Below, piece by piece: positions 7,251-14,397 of a DNA stretch of 37,532 nt. A model generated the notes under the pieces. That model saw only the letters and a program-made list of their open reading frames with translations, was not told the origin of the DNA and did no database searches. Origin of the DNA: Acidobacteriota bacterium (GTDB lineage: Bacteria > Acidobacteriota > Vicinamibacteria > Marinacidobacterales > Marinacidobacteraceae); assembly GCA_009840635.1 (NCBI GenBank), contig VXNL01000054.1:1-37532 (forward strand). The letters are read 5' to 3'. Made by a program: the position numbers and the translations under genes. How positions within the stretch are numbered: the first letter of the stretch is position 1; each line of letters starts with the position of its first letter.

Positions 7251-8384
7251 TCAGCCGTTCGACGTAGCGAAGTGCGCCGGCAGCGCCACTTCGAGGATTT
7301 CCAGATCGTCGGACGGCGCATGCAGGCCGACCGTGATGTGGGGCGGCAGCACGAAGGCGTCGCCGGCAGCGAGATCGCGGCGGGGATGCCCGGCCGGCTC
7401 GAGAGACATCGATCCCTCCCGCACGAACCCGAACAGGATGTCGCCGTCATGGCGAGTTGCCGGAACGGCCGTTCCCGGAATTCGCCGCGCCACCTGAACC
7501 CCCGCGATGCCGTTGGTGGCTTCTGCAATCCCGGTTTCCCGCACCTCGAATCCCGGGATCCGCCCCGGCTGCCAGGTCGCTTCCGCCTCCCGGTGCAGCA
7601 CGAACCTCGTGCCCTGAAACTCCCGGTCGGGGCGGAGGTGCGGAGTCGGAAGCTCCATCTCGTAGTCGATGGTGGTGAGGTGTTCCGCGGGCACGCCGAT
7701 TTCGATCACCTCGAATCCCGCCGAGGACTCGAGGACCCGATGACGGATCTCGGGAGGCTGGATGACGCAGTCGCCGGCACCGAGCACGAATGGAGGCCCC
7801 TGGTCCTCGTAGACGAGCCGCACCCAGCCGCGGTGGCAGAAGATGAGCTGGAAGCCGACCGTGTGGTAGTGGACCATGTCGTCCACGGGACCCGCTTCGG
7901 CGATCCTGATGTGCGAGGCAATGATCGCCCCGCCGAGGCGGTCCGGGAGGAGGTCCCGGTAGTGCATGCCGGCACGGCCGATGACCCACGCATCGCTGTC
8001 GGCGAGCCGCCGCACCACGAACTCGTGCGCCGTCTCCGGGATGACGAGCGGCGGATCCGCATCCTCCACCGCGATCCGGTGGCCGCCGGGAGTCGTCAGT
8101 TCGTTTTCGCCGCCGGCGAACGAGGCCGGGTCGTCGACGTAGAGCCGTAGCGCTATCGGAGCGGTGTCTGCGCACCGCTCGAGGAGGATCGCCGCTCCGT
8201 GTCCGGAGAGCGCCGCGAAAGCCGGCGCGTCGGCGGGCCAGATCCGGTCCAGGCGGAATCCGAGCCCGTCGATGAAGAACCGCATGTCCGCGTCGAATGC
8301 GGCGCTCGGGACCCGGATTTCGGCTCGGCGGATGAGATCCGTCGGGGTTCCGAGGGTGGCGATAGTGGGGCCCGCGTCCGTCAT
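7251..8384 (-). CDS. VOC-domain plus double-cupin fusion protein
   Basis: A 377-residue protein with three modules. Residues about 18-107 look like a VOC/glyoxalase half (AEIRVPSAAFDADMRFFIDG and LYVDDPASF). Residues about 155-230 are a cupin with H172-x-H174 (MVHYHTVGFQ) and His215 in GDCVIQPPEIRH; the usual metal-binding Glu is Gln179 or absent. Residues about 290-370 are a second cupin (GDILFGFVREG, GDAFVLPPHITVGLH). Both halves are metal-binding beta folds, so the protein could be a dioxygenase/isomerase-like enzyme or a sensor; function cannot be assigned. The start is ATG at 8384; no strong ribosome binding site is seen. It diverges from the DUF2461 gene. Confidence 0.78.
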   Translation of the reverse strand: MTDAGPTIATLGTPTDLIRRAEIRVPSAAFDADMRFFIDGLGFRLDRIWPADAPAFAALSGHGAAILLERCADTAPIALRLYVDDPASFAGGENELTTPGGHRIAVEDADPPLVIPETAHEFVVRRLADSDAWVIGRAGMHYRDLLPDRLGGAIIASHIRIAEAGPVDDMVHYHTVGFQLIFCHRGWVRLVYEDQGPPFVLGAGDCVIQPPEIRHRVLESSAGFEVIEIGVPAEHLTTIDYEMELPTPHLRPDREFQGTRFVLHREAEATWQPGRIPGFEVRETGIAEATNGIAGVQVARRIPGTAVPATRHDGDILFGFVREGSMSLEPAGHPRRDLAAGDAFVLPPHITVGLHAPSDDLEILEVALPAHFATSNG

Positions 8385-8488
8385 GGATGGAATTGGGCGG
8401 AGGCTATCGCGCTATGGACCGCTCGATCTCGGCCACAGCGAATGGGGTGGGGTAGTGTCCCGCCCGCCAAGCCGGGAGAATGAACGAA

Positions 8489-9175
8489 ATGACGCCTCAA
8501 CCGATCTCCGCCGCGCTCTTCGACTTCCTGCGCGACCTCCGCGACAACAACGATCGCGAGTGGTTCGCGGCCAACAAGGGGCGCTATGTCGCCGACGTGC
8601 GCGACCCGATGCTCGGTTTCATCGCTGATTTCGCCGCCCCGCTCGCCGAGATCAGCCCCCACTTCGTGGCCGATCCGCGGGCGAACGGCGGCTCCCTGTT
8701 CCGGATCTACCGGGACACCCGCTTCTCGCGGGACAAGACGCCCTACAAGACGAACGTGGGCGCCCACTTCCGGCACGCCGCCGGCAAGGACGCGCACGCC
8801 CCGGGCTTCTACCTCCACCTCGAACCCGGGATGTGCTTTGCCGCGTGCGGGATCTGGCGGCCGGACAACCCGACCGTGACGAAGATCCGTGAAGCGATCC
8901 ATGAAGGTCAGGACGAATGGACGCGGATCACGAGGGCTCGGGCGTTTGCCGAGACCTTCGAGTTCGAGGGCGAGTCGCTGAAGCGGCCGCCGCGGGGCTA
9001 TGACGCGGGCCACCCCCTGGTCGAGGACCTGAAGCGCAAGGACTTCGCGGTGGTCACCAGCTTCGCCGAGGAAAAGGCGCTGCGGGGCGACCTGCTCGAG
9101 TGGTTCGCCGGGATTTCCCGACAGGGAGCGCCGTTCGTGGAGTTCCTGTCGAACGCGGTAGGGGTGGAGTTCTAG
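8489..9175 (+). CDS. DUF2461 (TIGR02453-type) family protein
   Basis: A 228-residue cytoplasmic protein of the DUF2461 family, function unknown. Family hallmarks are visible: FDFLRDLRDNNDREWFAANK near the N-terminus, GSLFRIYRDTRFSRDKTPYKTN in the middle, FYLHLEPGMCFAACGIWRP, and the C-terminal FAVVTSFAEE. ATG 8489 is preferred because GGGAGA (8474-8479) lies 9 nt upstream; an ATG at 8480 is too close to it. Length is typical for the family. Immediately downstream lies a relic of a PhnB-like gene and then the ArsR promoter. Confidence 0.85.
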   Translation: MTPQPISAALFDFLRDLRDNNDREWFAANKGRYVADVRDPMLGFIADFAAPLAEISPHFVADPRANGGSLFRIYRDTRFSRDKTPYKTNVGAHFRHAAGKDAHAPGFYLHLEPGMCFAACGIWRPDNPTVTKIREAIHEGQDEWTRITRARAFAETFEFEGESLKRPPRGYDAGHPLVEDLKRKDFAVVTSFAEEKALRGDLLEWFAGISRQGAPFVEFLSNAVGVEF

Positions 9176-9185
9176 GACCGCTCCC

Positions 9186-9207
9186 TACGGCAGATTCACC
9201 TGCCAGG
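9186..9207 (-). pseudogene. 3'-end relic of a PhnB-like VOC gene
   Basis: The reverse complement reads CCTGGCAGGTGAATCTGCCG TA, encoding W-Q-V-N-L-P-stop. It matches the last codons of the intact PhnB-like gene (10372-10393) at 21 of 22 bases, in inverted orientation. Only the terminal fragment remains, 10 nt after the DUF2461 stop. It may mark a recombination end of the ArsR-VOC-VOC block. Confidence 0.5.
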
Positions 9208-9211
9208 GACG

Positions 9212-9241
9212 TTGACATGCAAGCACACACTTGCATATAAT
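9212..9241 (+). promoter_or_regulatory. Consensus sigma70 promoter of the ArsR-VOC operon
   Basis: TTGACA (9212-9217) and TATAAT (9236-9241) both match the sigma70 consensus perfectly, with an 18-bp spacer. This is the only full-consensus promoter I found in the window. It is about 45 bp upstream of the ArsR gene start. Confidence 0.85.
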
Positions 9242-9259
9242 GGACCCCGGACATGCAAG
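9217..9259. promoter_or_regulatory. Operator-like palindrome plus third half-site
   Basis: ATGCAAG (9217-9223), a 6-bp spacer and CTTGCAT (9230-9236) form a perfect inverted repeat inside the promoter spacer, touching both -35 and -10. The half-site ACATGCAAG recurs at 9251-9259, just past the expected transcription start. The layout suits an autorepressing ArsR dimer that blocks RNA polymerase. Confidence 0.7.
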
Positions 9260-9284
9260 GGAGCACCGGTCTTAGACTGATCTT

Positions 9285-9575
9285 GTGGACGTGTACCGCG
9301 CGATCGCCGACCCAACCAGGCGAGCCATTCTGGATGAGCTCGTCGATCGGTCAGGTCAGTCGCTCTTCGAACTCTGCTCGCGCCTGATCATGAAGCACGG
9401 CATCAATTCCTCGCGCCAGGCGATCACACAACACCTGGACGTCCTGGAGGCGGCCGGGCTCATTCGCACGAGGCGCGAGGGGCGGTGGAAGCTCCACTGG
9501 TTCGAGGGCGGCCCGCTGAAGGCCATCGGGGAGCGTTGGCCGATTTCAACAGATGAGAGGACAACTGAAAAATGA
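9285..9575 (+). CDS. ArsR-family winged-helix repressor
   Basis: A 96-residue ArsR/SmtB-type regulator: VYRAIADPTRRAILDEL at the N-terminus, recognition helix SSRQAITQHLDVLEAAGLI (residues about 46-64), then the wing RTRREGRWKLHW. No CxC metal site of ArsR/SmtB type is visible, so it belongs with the non-metal members often found beside SRPBCC or VOC genes. The GTG start lies 6 nt after TAGACT (9273-9278), and a consensus promoter with a palindromic operator lies further upstream. Its stop overlaps the start of the VOC gene (ATGA), so the two are translationally coupled. Probably autoregulated. Confidence 0.88.
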   Translation: MDVYRAIADPTRRAILDELVDRSGQSLFELCSRLIMKHGINSSRQAITQHLDVLEAAGLIRTRREGRWKLHWFEGGPLKAIGERWPISTDERTTEK

Positions 9576-9967
9576 GGATTCACCTTGCCGGCGTCCTGGT
9601 GGACGACCAGGAAAAGGCGCTTCGCTTCTACACGGAAACGCTTGGCTTCCAGGTGAAGCACAACATCCCCCTGGGACGTCACTCCTGGATCACAGTCGTA
9701 TCGGAGGAAGCTCCAGAGGGGACGGAGTTGGTGCTCGAGCCCGATGAGCATCCCGCGGCCCGCCCGTTCAAGGAGGCGCTGGTGAAGGACGGCATCCCGT
9801 ACACCTCCTTCGCGGTCGACGACGTCGAAGCCGAACACGAACGCCTCACCGCCAAGGGTGTGCGGTTCGTTCAGCCGCCGACAGACCTCGGGCCCGTCAT
9901 TACCGCGGTGTTCGACGACACGTGCGGCAACCTGATCCAGATCCAGCAGGAAAAACCTCAGCCGTAG
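9572..9967 (+). CDS. VOC (glyoxalase/bleomycin-resistance) family protein
   Basis: A 131-residue VOC protein with two beta-alpha-beta-beta-beta halves: RIHLAGVLVDDQEKALRFYTETLGF and then YTSFAVDDVEAEHERLTAKGVRF, ending in VFDDTCGNLIQIQQ. The usual final metal-binding Glu is replaced by Gln in LIQIQQ. It overlaps the ArsR gene by 4 nt (ATGA) and is followed 31 nt later by a second VOC gene. Members of this family act as detoxification enzymes, binding proteins or isomerases; the ligand is not evident. Confidence 0.85.
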   Translation: MRIHLAGVLVDDQEKALRFYTETLGFQVKHNIPLGRHSWITVVSEEAPEGTELVLEPDEHPAARPFKEALVKDGIPYTSFAVDDVEAEHERLTAKGVRFVQPPTDLGPVITAVFDDTCGNLIQIQQEKPQP

Positions 9968-9998
9968 CGATCCTGAGCGCCACCCAGGAGGACAACCC

Positions 9999-10394
9999 AT
10001 GCCCGCCAGCGTCACCCCCTTCCTCATGTTCGAGGGCCAGGCCGACGAGGCCATGAACTTCTACGTCAAGGTCATCCCGGACAGCGAGGTCCTGAACGTC
10101 CAGCGTCACGGCCCGGACGGCCCCGGCCCGGAAGGCTCTATCTTCGTCGCCTCCTTCTCGCTCCGCGGCCAGCCGGTGATGGTGAGTGACAGCTACATCA
10201 AGCACGACTTCACGTTCACGCCTTCCATCTCGCTCTTCGTCACCTGCCAGAGCGAAGAGGAGGTCGCGGAACTCAGCACGGCCCTCGCCGAGGGCGGCCA
10301 GTACCTGATGCCGCTCGACAACTACGGCTTCAGCCGCCGCTTCGCGTGGGTGGTGGACCGCTTCGGCGTGTCCTGGCAGGTGAACCTGCCGTAA
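9999..10394 (+). CDS. PhnB-like VOC family protein
   Basis: A 131-residue protein of the PhnB/3-demethylubiquinone-methyltransferase-like VOC subfamily: VTPFLMFEGQADEAMNFYVKV, QRHGPDGPGPEGSI, PSISLFVTCQSEEEVAELSTAL, and the terminal VDRFGVSWQVNLP. A strong AGGAGG (9986-9991) sits 7 nt before ATG 9999. It is the third gene of the ArsR operon. The name PhnB is historical; function is unproven. Its last 22 bp recur in inverted form before the operon promoter. Confidence 0.87.
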   Translation: MPASVTPFLMFEGQADEAMNFYVKVIPDSEVLNVQRHGPDGPGPEGSIFVASFSLRGQPVMVSDSYIKHDFTFTPSISLFVTCQSEEEVAELSTALAEGGQYLMPLDNYGFSRRFAWVVDRFGVSWQVNLP

Positions 10395-10496
10395 CGCGGT
10401 CGGGATGGATGCTCAGGATCCAAGCCTTCGGGTAGAAGGTCCGCTACTGATGGTGCCTCGCACAAGCCTGAGCCCGGACGTTCCTTATCGTCACGA

Positions 10497-10519
10497 GAGA
10501 TCCGCCGTGGCGGCGTCTC
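10497..10519. terminator. Hairpin between convergent genes
   Basis: GAGA-tc-CGCCG-tgg-CGGCG-TCTC forms a 9-bp stem with a 2-nt bulge, followed by ATTCTTCTC on the plus strand. It lies between the PhnB-like gene and the convergent DUF262 gene and could terminate the VOC operon. The T run is weak. Nothing else is seen in 10395-10575. Confidence 0.45.
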
Positions 10520-10575
10520 ATTCTTCTCTCCGTCGGGCAGACTGGCCGAGCGTAGCCCTTGGAGTGCAGGATCGC

Positions 10576-12528
10576 TCAGGCAGCCTCCTCTTTTAGGATT
10601 TCGCTTTCCACGTACCTCCGGAAATCATGCGCCGCCGTAAAGCAGCGAAAACCGGCGGCACTCGCTAGCGAGAGTACTTCTGGGGGCTCGTTGAGGAGCA
10701 CGGCGACACTACTCGACAGTCCGCGCTGCAACCCGTCGGGCCACGCAAGATCGAAGACGGCCTTCTGCGTCCCGGTCCCTGGATCTGCGTAGTCGAATTC
10801 AATCTGCCCGCGTGGCAGCCCCTGTTCCGCGACCCAGTCATTCAACGCTGTCAGCTCCTGTTCCTCCGCTTCACTGCCGATGCCCCCCACTGGCGCCGGC
10901 ATCTCAAGGGGTGGGGTTGCCACGGTCCCCGTGAGCCACCGCATGTCGCCGTGGAGCAGATCCTCGAAGCATCGATTGGCCTCCTCCGCCAGCAGCGCCT
11001 TGCGAGCTTCGAGGAATTCAGCGTAGCGGTCAACGACCCACAACTCCGGATCTCCGGGAATCCACTGTGACGCCAGTGCACCGGGCTGGTTAGCTTCCAC
11101 CTCCGGAAAGTAATCATCGGGCAGTCTGTCGCTGATGTTTAGGTTTGTGTCTTTTGTCAAGAAACAGAAATTCGCCAACGCGTTCACTTGGGGTCGTGCG
11201 AACCCAAGCTTATAGAGCTGTGACTTCGGGAATATGTGATGCACTTCAAGACGATTCATCTTTCCCAGCATGTTCGCCTTGAGTGGGAGTCCGGTGCCCC
11301 AGTCTCTCGCGTCGCCCATTCTCGTGAGCATGTAGAGGACTGGATAGAAGCGGGCACCGAGACTCCACCCAGTAAAGTGACTTGCCTCGACGCGCAGAGA
11401 ACCATGCCAGAGACGCAGGCGTTCTAGAAGGCCATCAAGGTTCCCCTGCGTCTCTTCTAGCGTCGCCAAATCCTGATCGATGACAGTTTCTGTAGATCCG
11501 GAGAATCGACCCCACATACCCGCTTGAACGAACCAAAACAACAACTTATCTCGTGTCTTGGCATCGTGCACGCCACCTGTTTGTTCCAAATAACGAACCA
11601 TGACAGGCAAGGCAAAGCGTCCAAACAAGACTCGGTCGTGATCCAACCCAAGTCGCCCCGAAATGAGGTTCAGGCTCGTATCGATGTGACGCCCTGCTCG
11701 TGCGAGGCCGTGTTGAACGTCGGCAGCATCCTTTCCGTGGAGGTAGCTGAACTTCGCCTCGCCCGTAAGTACAGTGTTTACAGATCTGAGTAACCAATCA
11801 ATGTTGAAGTTGTAGCCCGAATCACGCCACCCGCTGATCTTGCCTTTCATTGCGGTGCGTGCTTCGGGCCACTCAGCGCATATCTTGGCGAGCGCCAAGT
11901 CGCCCTTCGACAACTTTGTTCCGCCACTGTTTACACGATTGAAGATGTCGACCACAACATCGACGGTTTTGTCAGAACCAGTCACTTCGTCGACGTGCAG
12001 GTCGACATCTTGTATTCCTAGTAGGCGTGTGAGTCGACTCGAGAACTCTCCGAGTTGTGCCGACGATTCGGGGTTTTCCTGCAACTTCGTGATTGTTTCA
12101 CCCAAACCACTGTAGCCATCGCGCATTAGGGAGGTAACATCGATCCACAGCGGATCGTCACGCATCTTCACTGGTTGATAGAAGGCGAAAGTTTCGTCAG
12201 CGATGTGAAAGCGGAGTCCCGAGAACGTCCGTTCGTTACCATCGAAGAACTCCGGAGGTTTGCCGCGCACCACTCCGTACAGTGATGTCATACGTTGCTG
12301 GCCATCCAGGAGAAGTTTGATGATTCCCTGAGCGACAGGTGCGTCGCCACGTTGCGTCTTAGCCGCGCCCTCCGTGGCCCAAACGAGCAACCCACCGACG
12401 GGATGGCGCCTATACAAGGAACTGAAGAGGCCGCGAACTTGATCGCGGTTCCAGACATAGCCCCGTTGGAACTCAGGGAGGGCCATGTGCCCGCTATCGA
12501 TGTGGTCGAGTATCGTGGAGATCTTCAC
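10576..12528 (-). CDS. DUF262/HNH (GmrSD-like) protein, probable defence nuclease
   Basis: A 650-residue protein. The N-terminal DUF262 ParB/sulfiredoxin-like domain shows LPEFQRGYVWNRDQVRGLF (17-35), LLDGQQRMTSLY (73-84) and FNRVNSGGTKLSKGDLALAK (196-215). A DUF1524-like HNH region follows with L427-E-V-H-H431-IFPKS, Asn449, Asn453 and TKDTNLNISDR. Residues about 560-645 add a C-terminal module (VFDLAWPDGLQRGLSS, AGFRCFTAAHDFRRYV) whose identity I cannot name. DUF262 plus DUF1524 is the architecture of type IV restriction enzymes such as GmrSD. The start is GTG with GAGGAGG upstream. Base composition is about 50% GC in 11521-11580 against about 72% in 13021-13080 (hand counts), a sign of transfer. 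Confidence 0.85.
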   Translation of the reverse strand: MKISTILDHIDSGHMALPEFQRGYVWNRDQVRGLFSSLYRRHPVGGLLVWATEGAAKTQRGDAPVAQGIIKLLLDGQQRMTSLYGVVRGKPPEFFDGNERTFSGLRFHIADETFAFYQPVKMRDDPLWIDVTSLMRDGYSGLGETITKLQENPESSAQLGEFSSRLTRLLGIQDVDLHVDEVTGSDKTVDVVVDIFNRVNSGGTKLSKGDLALAKICAEWPEARTAMKGKISGWRDSGYNFNIDWLLRSVNTVLTGEAKFSYLHGKDAADVQHGLARAGRHIDTSLNLISGRLGLDHDRVLFGRFALPVMVRYLEQTGGVHDAKTRDKLLFWFVQAGMWGRFSGSTETVIDQDLATLEETQGNLDGLLERLRLWHGSLRVEASHFTGWSLGARFYPVLYMLTRMGDARDWGTGLPLKANMLGKMNRLEVHHIFPKSQLYKLGFARPQVNALANFCFLTKDTNLNISDRLPDDYFPEVEANQPGALASQWIPGDPELWVVDRYAEFLEARKALLAEEANRCFEDLLHGDMRWLTGTVATPPLEMPAPVGGIGSEAEEQELTALNDWVAEQGLPRGQIEFDYADPGTGTQKAVFDLAWPDGLQRGLSSSVAVLLNEPPEVLSLASAAGFRCFTAAHDFRRYVESEILKEEAA

Positions 12529-12697
12529 CCGTGCTCCTCCTCGTGGGGAACGTCACTGTCGGTTGTAGGCATTGGTCGGGCTGCCGGCGCCGTACCTTAT
12601 CGATGAGCGCAGGGAACCCGGCCGGGGGCAGGTGCTGTGAGAGGGCAACCGTATGAGGGGGGCGGATTTGCGCCCTCCGCGGGCCTGCCGCCCGCTG

Positions 12698-12722
12698 TGC
12701 CGGCTGAAGCCGGCGTTCCAAG
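12698..12722. repeat. REP-like palindrome (TGAAG type)
   Basis: TGCCGGCTGAAGCCGGCGTT and flank, same core as 147-171 and 24676-24700. It is the first of three repeat copies in the 368-bp gap 12529-12896 upstream of the DUF262 gene. No gene is seen in that gap. Confidence 0.8.
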
Positions 12723-12780
12723 CTGTACGCGCCACCCCGCCTGAGTAGAGGTCCGCCGCGCGCGGCGCGGAGCGCCGCGG

Positions 12781-12805
12781 TGCCGGTCTGGAGACCGGCG
12801 GTCCC
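12781..12805. repeat. REP-like palindrome (CTGGAG type)
   Basis: TGCCGGTCTGGAGACCGGCG and flank, preceded by a GC-rich palindrome (GCGCGGAGCGCCGCGG). Same type as 28422-28446 and, inverted, 37444-37470. Confidence 0.8.
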
Positions 12806-12867
12806 AGCAGTTTCTGCGGTGAGGTCGAGGTGGAAGAGGCTGGGTTCGACCGCCTCTCGGCGGTCGA

Positions 12868-12892
12868 TGCCGGCCGGAGGCCGGCGCTCCGA
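12868..12892. repeat. REP-like palindrome (GGAGG type)
   Basis: TGCCGGCCGGAGGCCGGCGC and flank, 5 bp before the stop of the AMP-ligase gene. It may serve as a 3'-end hairpin for the four-gene cluster. Same type as 31570-31593 and 34346-34370 (inverted). Confidence 0.75.
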
Positions 12893-12896
12893 TGCG

Positions 12897-14387
12897 TTAG
12901 CCCTTCAGGTAGGCGTTGCGGAGGAGGGGTTTTCGGACCTTGCCGGAGGGGGTGCGGGGGATGGTGCCGACGAAGACGATCTCGCGGGGGCGCTTGTAGC
13001 GGGCGAGACGGTCGGTGCAGTGGGCGATGAGGTCGTCGCCCGAGATATCCGCGGCGCGGACCACGTAGGCGACCGGAGCCTCGCCCCAGCGGTCGTCGGG
13101 GACTCCGAAGACCGTGCAGTCCTCGACCGCGGGGTGGCTCGCGAGCGCGGTCTCGACCTCGGAGGGATGGATGTTGAAACCGCCGGAGATGATGATCTCG
13201 CGGGACCGGCCGACCAGCGTGACGTAGCCGTCTTCATCCGACCGCCCGAGATCGCCCGTCCAGCCCCAGCCGCCGCGAAAGTAGCGCGCTGTCTCCTCCT
13301 CGTCCCCGAAGTAGCCCTCCATCATGTAGGGCCCGCGGGTGACCAGCTCGCCCACCGTGCCTGGCGGGACCGAATTGCCGTCGCCGTCCACGATCCGGAG
13401 CTCCACGCCCGCTGCCGGCCGGCCGACCGTGCCGGCGTGCGCCTCCGTTTCCTCGGGCTTGAGGATCGTGAGCGGGCCGGTTTCGGACTGGCCGTAGTGG
13501 TCGGTGTAACCGCAGTGTGGCAGCGCGTCCCGGCACTCCTCGATCAGGCCGGGCGGCGTCGGTGCGCCCCCGACGCCGATGTTCTTCAGCGACGCGAGCC
13601 GGTCCGGGTCGAAGGCGGGTGAGCGAAGGAGGTCGCGCACCTGGACCGGCACGAGGAACACCGAGGAGATGCCATGGCGCGCGGTCGCGGCGATGAACTC
13701 CGCCGCATCCCACCTGCGGAGGATCACCGCAGTGCAGCCGCGGAGGATCGCGGCCTGGTACCAGATCATCAGTCCCACGGCGTGGAACATGGGCACCACC
13801 ACCCCGACGACGTCCTTCTCCGTGATCCCGTGCTCGCGGGCGGTGCTGTTCGCCGAGACGTAGCGCGCGGTGTGGCTGACCACCGCCCCCTTCGGCCGGC
13901 CCGTGGTGCCGCCGGTGAACGTCATGGCGACCGCGGCCGCGGGGTCGATCGCCCGATCCGGTGGGCGATCGGACACTGCGGCGAGCGCGGCTTCGAAATC
14001 CGGACTTCCGGCGACCATCACGGTGGAAACCACGCTCCGGACTTTGGCGCCGATCCGGTCCTGAACCGCCGCGTCCACGACCAGCAGCCGCGGGCGGGTG
14101 CGTTCGACGATCTCCGCGATCTCCGCCGCTGCGTAGAGCGGCGGGATGTGGACGAGCACGCTGCCGGCCCGGGCGTTCCCGAAATGGACGACCCCGTACT
14201 CCGGACTGTTGAACAGGACGGTCGCAATCCGGTCTCCGGGGCCCAACCCTTCGGCGACCAGGAAGTGGGCGAAACGGTTTGCCAGCCGGTCGTACTCGCC
14301 GAAGTCAAGCCGCCGGCCGTCCGCGATGATCGCCGTCTTCTCCGGGGCCCGCCGGGCGGCGAGCCGCAGGATTTCGCCTAGCTCCAA
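12897..14387 (-). CDS. AMP-binding acyl/aryl-CoA synthetase (ANL superfamily)
   Basis: A 496-residue adenylate-forming enzyme that activates a carboxylate with ATP, then normally transfers it to CoA or a carrier. Motif A3 TFTGGTTGRPKG lies at 156-167, A5 YGQSETG at 298-304, Asp379 in TGDL, GRSREIIISGGFNIHPSEVE at 393-412, and the catalytic lysine Lys483 in PRTPSGKVRK. All core residues are present, so it should be active. It is the last gene of the P450-radical SAM-flavoprotein-ligase block and starts 10 nt after the flavoprotein stop. It may activate the acid the cluster modifies; the substrate is unknown. Confidence 0.88.
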   Translation of the reverse strand: MELGEILRLAARRAPEKTAIIADGRRLDFGEYDRLANRFAHFLVAEGLGPGDRIATVLFNSPEYGVVHFGNARAGSVLVHIPPLYAAAEIAEIVERTRPRLLVVDAAVQDRIGAKVRSVVSTVMVAGSPDFEAALAAVSDRPPDRAIDPAAAVAMTFTGGTTGRPKGAVVSHTARYVSANSTAREHGITEKDVVGVVVPMFHAVGLMIWYQAAILRGCTAVILRRWDAAEFIAATARHGISSVFLVPVQVRDLLRSPAFDPDRLASLKNIGVGGAPTPPGLIEECRDALPHCGYTDHYGQSETGPLTILKPEETEAHAGTVGRPAAGVELRIVDGDGNSVPPGTVGELVTRGPYMMEGYFGDEEETARYFRGGWGWTGDLGRSDEDGYVTLVGRSREIIISGGFNIHPSEVETALASHPAVEDCTVFGVPDDRWGEAPVAYVVRAADISGDDLIAHCTDRLARYKRPREIVFVGTIPRTPSGKVRKPLLRNAYLKG

Positions 14388-14397
14388 GAGAGACTCT

